From: SZAS-18 sp031370675
GTDB taxonomy: Bacteria > Verrucomicrobiota > Verrucomicrobiia > Chthoniobacterales > SZAS-18
Direction of reading: 5' to 3'
Assembly (NCBI GenBank): GCA_031370675.1
Contig: JANMQT010000355.1
Location: 1-28,858 of the forward strand
Length of the DNA stretch: 28,858 bases
The notes under the pieces are model-generated. The model was not told the DNA's origin, did not search any database, and saw only the letters and a program-made list of their open reading frames with translations. Within the stretch, counting starts at the first letter, position 1. Each line of letters begins with the position of its first letter. The position numbers were made by a program, and so were the translations under genes. This document shows positions 8,267 to 15,970 of this stretch, piece after piece.

Positions 8267-9286
8267 GTGAAGCTGTTTGAATTACTCCGTCGCGCGCCGC
8301 GTCCGCCCAAGGCTTTGCTCGGCGTCGGCATGGGCGCCGGGCTCCTGGGCGCGCTCTTCCTGGGCTTGCGGTATTTTTTCCGGCGACCCGACGGGCAGCG
8401 CATCCCGGACGCGATTTCGCCGCGGGTCTTCAAAACGCGCGTCTGCCAGACGTCCGGCGGGCAGATTGTCTATCACGAATCCAACTCCGGCGGCCCGGGT
8501 CCGACCCTGCTGTTCCTTCATTCCATCGGTGTCGGCGCGTCGTCCTACGAATGGTCCAAGGTCTACCCCGAATTTACTGGAGGACATCGCGTGCTGGCGT
8601 TGGACTGGATCGGCTTCGGGGAATCGGAGCGACCCTTGCGTCCGCTCGGCGCGGACCGCCAGGCGCGGGCGCTGGCGGATTTCATCCAGCGCGTCTGTGC
8701 CGACGGCAAGCCCGTGGTCGCAATCGCGAGTGGGCAGGGGGCCGGGCTGCTGGCGTTGCTCGCCTCGCACCATCCGGAATTGCTCGACCGGATCTTTCTG
8801 CTCGCGCCCTCCGGCCAGCCGGCGACGACGCGCTCGCTCCGGGCGGTCACGCGCCTGCCGAATCTCAATCGCATCCTCTACCGATACTGGCTCGCGCGGA
8901 CCAAGGCGATGAAGGCATGGCTGGAGCGCGCGGCCTTCGCGCGGCCCGGTCGCGTGACAGCCGAGATGGTCGAGGTCTTCACCGCTTCCGCGCAACAATC
9001 GCGCGCGGAACTCGCGATCTACCACTGGCTGCGCGGCGGACTGAACGTGCGCTTCGAATCCCGACTGGCGGAGTTGAAGCAGCCTGTCACGATCTTGTGG
9101 CCGGCGCGTTCGCCCGGACCACTGTCGGAACGCGCGCAGCAGCTGGCGGCGGCGAACCGGCGCGTCAGCATCCGGCCCATCGAGGAGGCGGGCGCGTTGG
9201 CGGCCCTCGAAGTACCCGAGCAGATCATCGCCATTCTCGAGGAAGAGCTCCGGCCGGACCTGCGCGTGCTGGATCGGGCCGGTTGA
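8267..9286 (+). CDS. Membrane-anchored alpha/beta-hydrolase-fold protein lacking a recognisable catalytic triad
   Basis: This 339-aa protein has an N-terminal TM segment (about 17-37, LLGVGMGAGLLGALFLGL) and then an alpha/beta-hydrolase fold. The fold is recognisable from LLFLHSIGVGASSYEW and VLALDWIGFGESERP. At the nucleophile elbow, where GxSxG is expected, it reads SGQGAG (155-160), with Gly where Ser, Cys or Asp should be. The acid loop reads ILWPARSPG (277-284), with no Asp. The final His loop reads EEAGALAALEVPEQ, with Ala where His is usual. All three catalytic positions thus seem lost while the fold is kept. The start is uncertain: GTG 8267 is chosen, and the frame is open back to TTG 8192. 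It lies 84 nt after the FtsX permease stop (9 nt if the TTG is used), so co-transcription is likely. A partner or scaffold role is possible but unproven. Confidence 0.85.
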   Translation: MKLFELLRRAPRPPKALLGVGMGAGLLGALFLGLRYFFRRPDGQRIPDAISPRVFKTRVCQTSGGQIVYHESNSGGPGPTLLFLHSIGVGASSYEWSKVYPEFTGGHRVLALDWIGFGESERPLRPLGADRQARALADFIQRVCADGKPVVAIASGQGAGLLALLASHHPELLDRIFLLAPSGQPATTRSLRAVTRLPNLNRILYRYWLARTKAMKAWLERAAFARPGRVTAEMVEVFTASAQQSRAELAIYHWLRGGLNVRFESRLAELKQPVTILWPARSPGPLSERAQQLAAANRRVSIRPIEEAGALAALEVPEQIIAILEEELRPDLRVLDRAG

Positions 9287-9295
9287 ACCGGCCCG

Positions 9296-9453
9296 GAAAT
9301 TCGAAGCTCGAAATTCGAAACTCGAAGAAAGTTCTTAGATCGAAACCGCCGAAATGTTTCATCTATGCGCGACGATCAGCGCTTGGTTCGAGTTTCCAGA
9401 ATTATTTGAATTTCGATTTTCCTTCGAATTTCGAATTTCGGTTTTCGAACTTC
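9296..9453. repeat. Imperfect inverted repeat of TTCGA-rich arms between convergent genes
   Basis: The left arm (9296-9327) and right arm (9422-9453) are 32 nt each. They are reverse complements at 27 of 32 positions and separated by 94 nt. Both arms are built from TTCGAA/TTCGAG words at intervals of about 9-10 nt. Further loose copies lie in the loop at 9388-9420 (GGTTCGAGTTTCC, TTGAATTTCGATTTTCC). The right arm runs into the TGA stop of the downstream minus-strand gene. The whole spacer is much more AT-rich than its surroundings. It may act as a bidirectional terminator or mRNA 3-prime protector. Confidence 0.8.
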
Positions 9454-11311
9454 ACTCTCCTCCGACTCCTTCGGGGGAAAGTTTGGCCACCCTTCCGTCC
9501 TGTAAATCAAAAACCACGCGCTTCCGGCGCGGGTGAAAGTGAAACCGGAGCGTTTCGACGCCGTCGGGGTCGGCGGCCATGACCTCCGCGCTGAAGTGTT
9601 CCAATTCGACCCGGGCGCCTGAAACTTGCACCGACTGCGCTGCGGGGTAGGTCTGTTCGATCAGGCTGCGCATGAACCGACCGTTGTGAATCTGGACACG
9701 CAGGACGTCCTGGGATTCCCAAGTCATCTCCACCGGCGCCTCGCCGGTCGCCCCCGGCAGAATCGCCGCGAAAAAGCGTTGCAGCCTGGGATTGTTCACG
9801 CGGTACTCGCCTACAGGCAGCAGCTTGGGATGAATCGTCAGCACCTGCACGTCGAGGGCGCGGTCCCCGGAGAGCATCGCGGGCATCCTTTCCATGCCGA
9901 AACTGGGTCCCCACAGATTCAGCAAGTAGATGGAACGATCCCGTTCCGGCGCCGGCAGCTGCCGGCGGAGTTCCTCGATTTGGGCCCGGGTCACGTTTGA
10001 GGGGAACGACCACATGACGTTGTACGACCACGACAGCACGATGCCGAGCGCTGCGAGCGTGATGACGCGAAGGCGGAGGCTGCGTCCATCGGCCGTGAGC
10101 CGCTCGTACAGCAGTCCCAGCAGCAGGCAGAAACCGACCGACGGCACATAGAGCTGGCGTTCGGCCGGGCTGACCAGCAGCGACGGCGCAAACGGAATCA
10201 GGAACAGCGCGCCGGCGAACAGCGTCCGGCTGTCGCGTCCGCCCATCGTCGTCCAGAGCCAGGCGCAGAGCGCCAGCAGCGCGCCGCACGCCGTGGCGAG
10301 GGTCACCTTTCCGATCAACGGATCCAGATCGCGGGCGTCGATCGGCGCAAACGGGAACGGCAGGAAGAGATGCGACAGGCCGTAGGTCAACTGAAAGAGC
10401 GACGTGCGCGCGAACTCGATCGGATTGGTGACGTCGTGCAGGTAGGTGCTCCCGGCCATCCCCGCCCTCATGGATCGCAGCACGTCGAAATGCCAGATGA
10501 GATAGGCGCCGGTGATCAGGGCAAACGGCAGGAGCCGCCGCGCGCTTCGGAGCAGTGCCGAGGTGACGGGCGCGGAGGACGCCGGGGCGGCGGCGGTGTG
10601 CTCGCGCCACCAATCCGCGAGTAACAAGACCGCCGGCAGGGTGACGGCGAGTTCGTGACCGCACAACGCGGCCACCCCGCAGACCAGCGCGGCCGGGTAA
10701 TGCCAACGGCGCCCGTCCACGTCGCGCGAGCGCAGGTAAAACCCGAGCGTGAGCAGATAGAAAGGTCCGACGATCAGATGGGTGTTGGCCGCGAGCCACT
10801 GGACCGGTTCGGCATGCGCGGGATGCACGGCGAACGCCAGCGCGACGATGAAGGCGGGTTCGCGCCGGCGGAAAAACATTCGCGCCACCCAGAGCACGAC
10901 CAGGGACATCAGGACGTGGAGCGCGACGCTGCTGAAATGGAACGCGCGCGCATCCAGGCCGAAGAGGGCGCCCAACCCCTTGTAGACGATGGAGACCAGC
11001 GGTCGGAAGTACGCCTCGCCCGAGTGATCGCTGATGCGGCTGGCGTTGAACCAGTAGCGTCCGAATTCCTCCTGTCCGCCGAAACGAAAAGGCTGGAACA
11101 CCTCGGACCATTTCAGATGCATCGACCAGTCGAGGTTAAAGAAATCATCCAGCATGAAATAATTCCCGAGCGAATTCGCGAACGCGAGGAACGCGACCAG
11201 CGCGATGACGGGAACGTGCCAGCGCGGCGCCGAGGCCGGCTGGTTCGCGGCCGGGGCGGTGACCGGTCGGACCAAAACGTCGGAACTGCGGGAGGAGTCG
11301 TCAAACAACAT
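9452..11311 (-). CDS. Polytopic GT-C-type membrane protein resembling TMTC/O-mannosyltransferase proteins
   Basis: This is a 619-aa integral membrane protein. After a short polar N-terminus, TM1 (VPVIALVAFLAFANSLGNYF) is followed by LDDFF, the acidic pair expected in the first periplasmic loop of GT-C glycosyltransferases. A YFRPLVSIVY segment comes next, and then FAVHPAHAEPVQWLAAN, which closely resembles the HPxHxExV phrase of TMTC-like proteins. About ten or more TM helices span residues 30-430. The C-terminal 180 residues form a soluble, probably periplasmic domain without visible TPRs. Likely chemistry is transfer of a sugar from a polyprenyl carrier; donor and acceptor are unknown. ATG 11311 was chosen because the open frame upstream (to 11545) encodes low-complexity Arg/Gly-rich sequence. 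It converges with the hydrolase-fold gene. Confidence 0.75.
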   Translation of the reverse strand: MLFDDSSRSSDVLVRPVTAPAANQPASAPRWHVPVIALVAFLAFANSLGNYFMLDDFFNLDWSMHLKWSEVFQPFRFGGQEEFGRYWFNASRISDHSGEAYFRPLVSIVYKGLGALFGLDARAFHFSSVALHVLMSLVVLWVARMFFRRREPAFIVALAFAVHPAHAEPVQWLAANTHLIVGPFYLLTLGFYLRSRDVDGRRWHYPAALVCGVAALCGHELAVTLPAVLLLADWWREHTAAAPASSAPVTSALLRSARRLLPFALITGAYLIWHFDVLRSMRAGMAGSTYLHDVTNPIEFARTSLFQLTYGLSHLFLPFPFAPIDARDLDPLIGKVTLATACGALLALCAWLWTTMGGRDSRTLFAGALFLIPFAPSLLVSPAERQLYVPSVGFCLLLGLLYERLTADGRSLRLRVITLAALGIVLSWSYNVMWSFPSNVTRAQIEELRRQLPAPERDRSIYLLNLWGPSFGMERMPAMLSGDRALDVQVLTIHPKLLPVGEYRVNNPRLQRFFAAILPGATGEAPVEMTWESQDVLRVQIHNGRFMRSLIEQTYPAAQSVQVSGARVELEHFSAEVMAADPDGVETLRFHFHPRRKRVVFDLQDGRVAKLSPEGVGGE

Positions 11312-11543
11312 GGAAGGTGCAGCCGGGCGGGCACCGCCGCACCATGACCGCGCGGATTGATAAATGACGTTTCGCCGGTTGGGAAGGGGGCGACGCGAGA
11401 ATTGCTCTTTTGACGGGTCACCGGGTCGGCCGGAGCGCCGTTTTTCGTTTCCCAAGACCCGGGTTTGCACGCTATGAGTCACGCCGCCCCCGGTCCTCGC
11501 CCCGTTCGCCCCCCGCGTGGCTCCGGGTGCTTCGCCCATTCGC

Positions 11544-12794
11544 ATGTCCGCCGTGCCGGTTCTCCCTTCCAGCTTTCGGTCCGTGCTCGTCCCGGCGGTG
11601 ATCGTCGGCGCCCTGGGCTATTTCGTGGATATCTACGACCTGATTCTTTTCAGCATCGTGCGCGTGTCCAGCCTCAAGGATTTGGGTTTGACCGGGACCG
11701 AGTTGACCGACAAGGGCTTGTTTCTGATCAATATGCAGATGGTCGGCATGTTGCTCGGGGGCATTCTCTGGGGCGTGCTGGGCGATCGCCGCGGGCGCAT
11801 CGTGCTGCTCTTCGGTTCCATCTGTCTTTACTCAATCGCGAATATCGCCAACGGCCTCGTGCAGTCGGTCGAAGAGTATGCGGTCTGGCGCTTCATCGCC
11901 GGCGTCGGCCTTGCCGGGGAACTCGGCGGCAGCATCACACTAGTGGCGGAGGTGCTGTCGAAGGAATCGCGCGGTTACGGCACCATGGTTGTGTCGACGG
12001 TCGGGGTGTTCGGCGCCGTCGTGGCCGCGCTGATCGCGGCGCGGTTTCATTGGCGAACCTGTTATTTCATCGGCGGCGGACTGGGCTTCGCGTTGTTGTT
12101 GCTCCGCTTTGGCGTGCTGGAGTCGGGTATGTTCCGCAAGGTGCAGGCCGGACCGGGGGACGGCCTCGCGCGCGGCGATTTTTTCAGCCTGTTCACGAAT
12201 GGGCGACGCTTCCTCAAATATCTCTGCTGCATCCTGATCGGCCTACCCACCTGGTATGTCGTGGGGGTGTTGGTCACGTTCAGTCCCGAATTTGCCCGGG
12301 CGCTGCAGGTGACCGGGGAAATCGACGCCGGAACAGCCGTGATGCTGTGCTACCTGGGACTCACTGCGGGCGACCTGTTGAGCGGCTCGAGCAGCCAGTG
12401 GTTTCGTTCGCGCCGGAAAATTGTGGCCGCCTTTTTGATCGCGGCGCTGGTCTGAGTGGGAGTGTATTACCGGGCGGCCGGGGCGAGTCCGCGCGGCTTT
12501 TACACGATCATTTTTTTTCTCGGCCTGACGATGGGCTACTGGGCTGTCTTCGTCACGATTGGGGCGGAGCAATTCGGCACCAACCTGCGCGCCACGGTCG
12601 CCACGACGGTTCCGAATTTTGCGCGCGGTTCGTTGCCGCTCATCACGATCAGTTTCGCGGCGGCCAAGGGAACGAGCCTTGGTTTGCTTGGCGGCGGGCT
12701 CCTAGTCGGCGTGATTTGCCTGGGGATCGCCCTGGTGGCACTGACCGGTCTGGAAGAGACCTACGGAAAGGACTTGGACTTTGTGGAGCGCTAG
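11544..12794 (+). pseudogene. MFS transporter (sugar/organic-acid:H+ symporter type) interrupted by in-frame TGA
   Basis: Reading from ATG 11544, the frame gives 303 residues of an MFS transporter: TM1 GALGYFVDIYDLILFSIV, and the TM2-3 loop motif GVLGDRRGRIVLL. It then meets TGA at 12453-12455 and continues in the same frame for 112 more residues to TAG at 12794. The downstream part starts at GTG 12456, directly after the stop, and contains the remaining helices (YTIIFFLGLTMGYWAVFVTI, then two more) and a polar end. The stop falls in the middle of TM9 (KIVAAFLIAALV before it, VGVYY after it). Together the parts make about 415 residues and 12 TM helices, a normal MFS length. It could be a recent nonsense mutation, an assembly error, readthrough, or two coupled polypeptides. 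The substrate is unknown. Confidence 0.85.
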
Positions 12795-12840
12795 CGGTAG
12801 GGATGATTTGCGGTCTCCCTTCCCCTCCATTTACCGCCAT

Positions 12841-12869
12841 TTGTCATTCGGCGGGGTGCACTCTAAGCT
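12841..12869 (+). promoter_or_regulatory. Candidate purF promoter
   Basis: TTGTCA (12841-12846) and TAAGCT (12864-12869) are separated by 17 nt. The -35 match is 5 of 6 and the -10 match is weak (TA...T). Transcription would begin at about 12876, next to the ATG at 12877, so the transcript may be leaderless. No purine riboswitch or PurR-like palindrome was recognised in 12795-12876. Confidence 0.35.
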
Positions 12870-12876
12870 GCCGTCA

Positions 12877-14328
12877 ATGCTGCCTGATTTCCCGAGCCAC
12901 GAATGCGGTGTCTTCGCCGTGTTTGGCCACCCGAACGCCGCGGCGCTGACCTACTACGGTCTCTTTGCCCTGCAGCACCGCGGCCAGGAAAGCGCGGGCA
13001 TCGTCACGGCCACCGAACCCGGCGCGCGCTTCAAGGCGCACAAGGCCATGGGTCTCGTCGGGCAGGTCTTCAGCCAAAAGGAAATCGACGCGCTGCAAGG
13101 CGATCGCGCGATCGGCCACGTGCGCTATTCCACCACCGGCTCGAGCAATCTGGCCAACGCACAGCCGATGTACGTCGACTGCAAGCGCGGACAGATCGCC
13201 ATCGCCCACAACGGCAACCTGCTCAACGCCGCGTCGCTGCGCGAGGAACTCGAGGCGCGCGGTTCGATTTTCCGCACCTCGTCCGACACGGAAATTATTC
13301 TTCACCTAATCGCCCAGCCCGGCGACGGCCTGCATTCCGCGCTCCGGCGCATCCAGGGCGCGTTCAGCCTCGTCATGATGAGCGAGCGCGAGGTTATCGC
13401 GGTGCGCGACCCGTTCGGCTTCCGCCCGCTCTGCCTCGGCAAGCTCGAGGGTGCGTGGGTCATCTCGAGCGAGACCTGCGCGCTCGACCTCATCCACGCC
13501 GAGTTCGTGCGCGAAATCGCGCCGGGAGAATTGCTCATCATCGACGAGAACGGACCGCGCTCCGAGTGGCCGTTCCGCCCGGAGAAAAAAGCGTTCTGCA
13601 TTTTTGAGTACGTCTATTTCGCGCGACCGGACAGCCGGATCGACGATGTGAACGTGAGTTTTGCGCGCGTGGAAATGGGCCGCGAGCTCGCGCGGTTGCA
13701 CCCGGTGGACGCCGACCTCGTGGTGCCGGTGCCGGACAGCGGCAATTACGCGGCGCTCGGTTTCGCCGAGGAACTCGGCATCCCGATGGGGCACGCCTTC
13801 GTGCGCAACCACTACATCGGCCGGACGTTCCTGCAGCCGACGCAGTTGATCCGTGATTTCCACGTGCGCGTGAAACTGAATTTAATCAAGGAGGCGGTGC
13901 GCGGAAAGCGGGTGGTCGTGGTGGACGACTCGATCGTGCGCGGCACCACGGCGCGGGCGCGCGTGGTGAACCTGCGCGAGGCCGGCGCGGCCGAGGTGCA
14001 CCTGCGGGTGAGCTGCCCGCCGCACCGCTTCGCCTGCCATTACGGCATCGATTTTCCGGATCCGGAAAAGCTGCTGGCCAACCAGATGCCGATGAACGCG
14101 ATCGCCGAATACCTGGGCGCGGACAGCCTGGGATATCTCGACCTTGATTCGCTGGTGCGGGCGACGGGCCTGCCGCAGAATTCCTTTTGTCTCGCGTGTT
14201 TCAACGGGCAATATCCGGCGCCGTTCGATCCCACCCTCGACAAGCACATCATGGAGCGCCGGCAAAACCGGGAAGGCACGCTCGCGCAGGATCCGGACGC
14301 GCAGCCGAGCCTGTTCGCGCTGGCCTGA
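12877..14328 (+). CDS. purF: Amidophosphoribosyltransferase PurF
   Basis: PurF catalyses the first committed step of purine synthesis: glutamine + PRPP to phosphoribosylamine. The 483-aa protein begins with a 9-residue stretch before Cys10 (SHECGVFAVFGHP), so a propeptide must be removed to expose the N-terminal nucleophile, as in Bacillus-type enzymes. The glutaminase domain shows HRGQESAGI (34-42) and HNGNLLN (111-117). The PRPP-binding loop is VVVVDDSIVRGTT (346-358). Cys241, Cys387, Cys438 and Cys441 (FCLACFNG) match the four ligands of the Bacillus-type [4Fe-4S] cluster, which makes an oxygen-sensitive enzyme plausible. ATG 12877 was chosen because it places the propeptide correctly; the frame is open further upstream. 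It heads a tight operon with the next two genes. Confidence 0.97.
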   Translation: MLPDFPSHECGVFAVFGHPNAAALTYYGLFALQHRGQESAGIVTATEPGARFKAHKAMGLVGQVFSQKEIDALQGDRAIGHVRYSTTGSSNLANAQPMYVDCKRGQIAIAHNGNLLNAASLREELEARGSIFRTSSDTEIILHLIAQPGDGLHSALRRIQGAFSLVMMSEREVIAVRDPFGFRPLCLGKLEGAWVISSETCALDLIHAEFVREIAPGELLIIDENGPRSEWPFRPEKKAFCIFEYVYFARPDSRIDDVNVSFARVEMGRELARLHPVDADLVVPVPDSGNYAALGFAEELGIPMGHAFVRNHYIGRTFLQPTQLIRDFHVRVKLNLIKEAVRGKRVVVVDDSIVRGTTARARVVNLREAGAAEVHLRVSCPPHRFACHYGIDFPDPEKLLANQMPMNAIAEYLGADSLGYLDLDSLVRATGLPQNSFCLACFNGQYPAPFDPTLDKHIMERRQNREGTLAQDPDAQPSLFALA

Positions 14329-14330
14329 GC

Positions 14331-14834
14331 ATGCGGTTCGCCTCGTTCCAGATCGTCCTTGCGACGGCGCTACTCGGCCTCCCGGCCGGAGTGGCGTCCG
14401 CGCAAATCGCGCCGGAGAAGCCGCTCTTTTCCGAGGAAGACGCGAAGACGCTCTCGGAGTACCGGCTCGATTTGGCCAAGCTCGATCGCTTCGAGACGTC
14501 CCTCCGGGAAATGGATCTGAAGTCGCAGACCGATGAAGCCTTGAAGGAGGAACTCGATCACGACGAGGCGAAAGCAGCGGGCATTGATCGATTTGTCGAG
14601 GCGATCGAGAAGGAGAAGCCAAGAATGGTGGCGATCCTCCAGGCGGCCGGCGTGCTCCCGCGTGATTTTGTCCTCACGAGTTATTCCGTCATGATGGCCA
14701 TGGTCTATGCCGACCTGCTCAAAGCCGAGGCGGAAGCGGCCGTGCCATCGTATGTGCCCCGCGAAAACCTTGGCTTCGTGAAGCGGTACGAGGATCGATT
14801 GACCAAATTATTCGAAGCCTTGAACCGCGAGTAA
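14331..14834 (+). CDS. Small exported protein of unknown function within the pur operon
   Basis: This 167-aa protein has a clear Sec signal peptide (MRFASFQIVLATALLGLPAG, then VASAQ), with cleavage likely after ASA at residue 24. The mature part is rich in Glu, Asp and Lys and predicted mostly helical (for example KTLSEYRLDLAKLDRFE and DEALKEELDHDEAKAAGI). It contains no cysteine and no enzymatic motif I recognise. It starts 2 nt after the purF stop and ends 2 nt before the purM start, so the three genes are very probably one transcript. An exported protein is odd in a cytoplasmic purine pathway. It may simply ride in the operon, or act in the envelope. Start ATG 14331 is well supported by the signal peptide. 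Confidence 0.85.
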   Translation: MRFASFQIVLATALLGLPAGVASAQIAPEKPLFSEEDAKTLSEYRLDLAKLDRFETSLREMDLKSQTDEALKEELDHDEAKAAGIDRFVEAIEKEKPRMVAILQAAGVLPRDFVLTSYSVMMAMVYADLLKAEAEAAVPSYVPRENLGFVKRYEDRLTKLFEALNRE

Positions 14835-14836
14835 TC

Positions 14837-15859
14837 ATGCCCGCGCCGAAAATCAAAGCCTACACCCGCGCCGGCGTGGACGTTGACCTGGGCAACCGCC
14901 TCAAGGGTGGATTGCACGCGCGGCTGGCCCGCACGCACAGCGCGAATGTGCTCGGCAAGGTGGGCGGTTTCGGCGGACTCTATCGCGCTCACTTCCCCGG
15001 CCTGCGTGACCCCGTGCTTGTCAGCAGCGTCGATGGCGTCGGGACTAAACTGAAGATCGCGTTCGCGACGAACCGGCACGATACGGTCGGCGCGGATCTC
15101 GTGAACCACTGCGTGAACGACATCGCGGTGGTGGGAGCGCGGCCGCTTTTCTTCCTCGATTACATTGGCGCGGGCAAACTCGATCCGCGCGTTTTCCATC
15201 AACTGATCGGCGGCTTCACCAAGGCGTGCGCGGCGGCCGGGTGCGCGTTGCTTGGCGGCGAGACGGCGCAAATGCCCGGGATGTATGCGCCGGGTGAATA
15301 CGACCTCGCCGGCACGGTGGTCGGGGTGGTGGATCGCGCCCGGATGATCGATGGCTCCCGCATCCGTCCCGGCGACGTGATTCTGGGCCTTTCCTCGGAC
15401 GGCTTGCACACCAATGGCTATTCGCTCGCGCGCGCCATCTTGATCGAGCAGAAAAAATTGTCGCTCGCTTCACGTTTGCCCGGCGTGAAGCTCCCGCTGG
15501 GCCGCGAGCTGCTGCGGGTTCATCGAAACTATCAGCCGCTCATGGCCACGTTGCCGCGGAACGTCCTGAAGGGGGCGGCCCACATCACCGGCGGCGGGCT
15601 CATCGACAACCTTCCGCGCATCCTGCCCGCGGTTTGCGACGCCGTGATCGAGACGGCTTCGTGGACGGTGCCGGCGCTCTTCCGGCATCTCGAGACGATG
15701 GGCCGGGTGCCGCGCGAGGAAATGTATCAGGTCTTCAATATGGGCATCGGCATGGCGATGGTCGTTTCCGCGAAGGATGCCGCGCTGGTTACACGCCTCA
15801 TAAAGGCCCGGCACATCGGCCGGATCGAGAAGGGGACGGGCCGGACGCGTTTGCTTTGA
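14837..15859 (+). CDS. purM: Phosphoribosylformylglycinamidine cyclo-ligase PurM (AIR synthetase)
   Basis: PurM closes the imidazole ring: FGAM + ATP gives AIR. The 340-aa length is normal. Family phrases appear in order: AYTRAGVDVDLGNRL, LGKVGGFGGLY, SSVDGVGTKLKIA, NHCVNDIAVVGARPLFFLDY, LGGETAQMPGMY, LSSDGLHTNGYSLAR and AHITGGGLIDNLPRILP. All glycine-rich ATP- and substrate-binding segments seem intact. It begins 2 nt after the small exported protein gene and belongs to the purF operon. The spacer to the next gene (15860-15970) shows no obvious terminator. Confidence 0.97.
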   Translation: MPAPKIKAYTRAGVDVDLGNRLKGGLHARLARTHSANVLGKVGGFGGLYRAHFPGLRDPVLVSSVDGVGTKLKIAFATNRHDTVGADLVNHCVNDIAVVGARPLFFLDYIGAGKLDPRVFHQLIGGFTKACAAAGCALLGGETAQMPGMYAPGEYDLAGTVVGVVDRARMIDGSRIRPGDVILGLSSDGLHTNGYSLARAILIEQKKLSLASRLPGVKLPLGRELLRVHRNYQPLMATLPRNVLKGAAHITGGGLIDNLPRILPAVCDAVIETASWTVPALFRHLETMGRVPREEMYQVFNMGIGMAMVVSAKDAALVTRLIKARHIGRIEKGTGRTRLL

Positions 15860-15970
15860 GTCGGAAAAACCCCATTATTCGCCCTTCGCCTGCGATTGAT
15901 GGTTGAACGTTGCCCGTTTTACCGGTCAAAGTCTCCCGCCTCCATTTTCCACCCCAGTAACCCCCCCGAA

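Noticed and set aside
11312..11545. N-terminal extension of the GT-C gene to 11545
   Set aside because: The extra 78 residues are low-complexity Arg/Gly-rich and not membrane-like; the start at 11311 is more natural.
12453..12455. Selenocysteine at the MFS TGA
   Set aside because: MFS transporters are not known selenoproteins, the position is in a membrane helix, and no convincing SECIS hairpin was seen directly downstream.
11465..12949. A 494-codon plus-strand open frame overlapping the MFS gene in another frame
   Set aside because: It is Arg-rich with no hydrophobic helices; the MFS frame carries the TM segments and motif.
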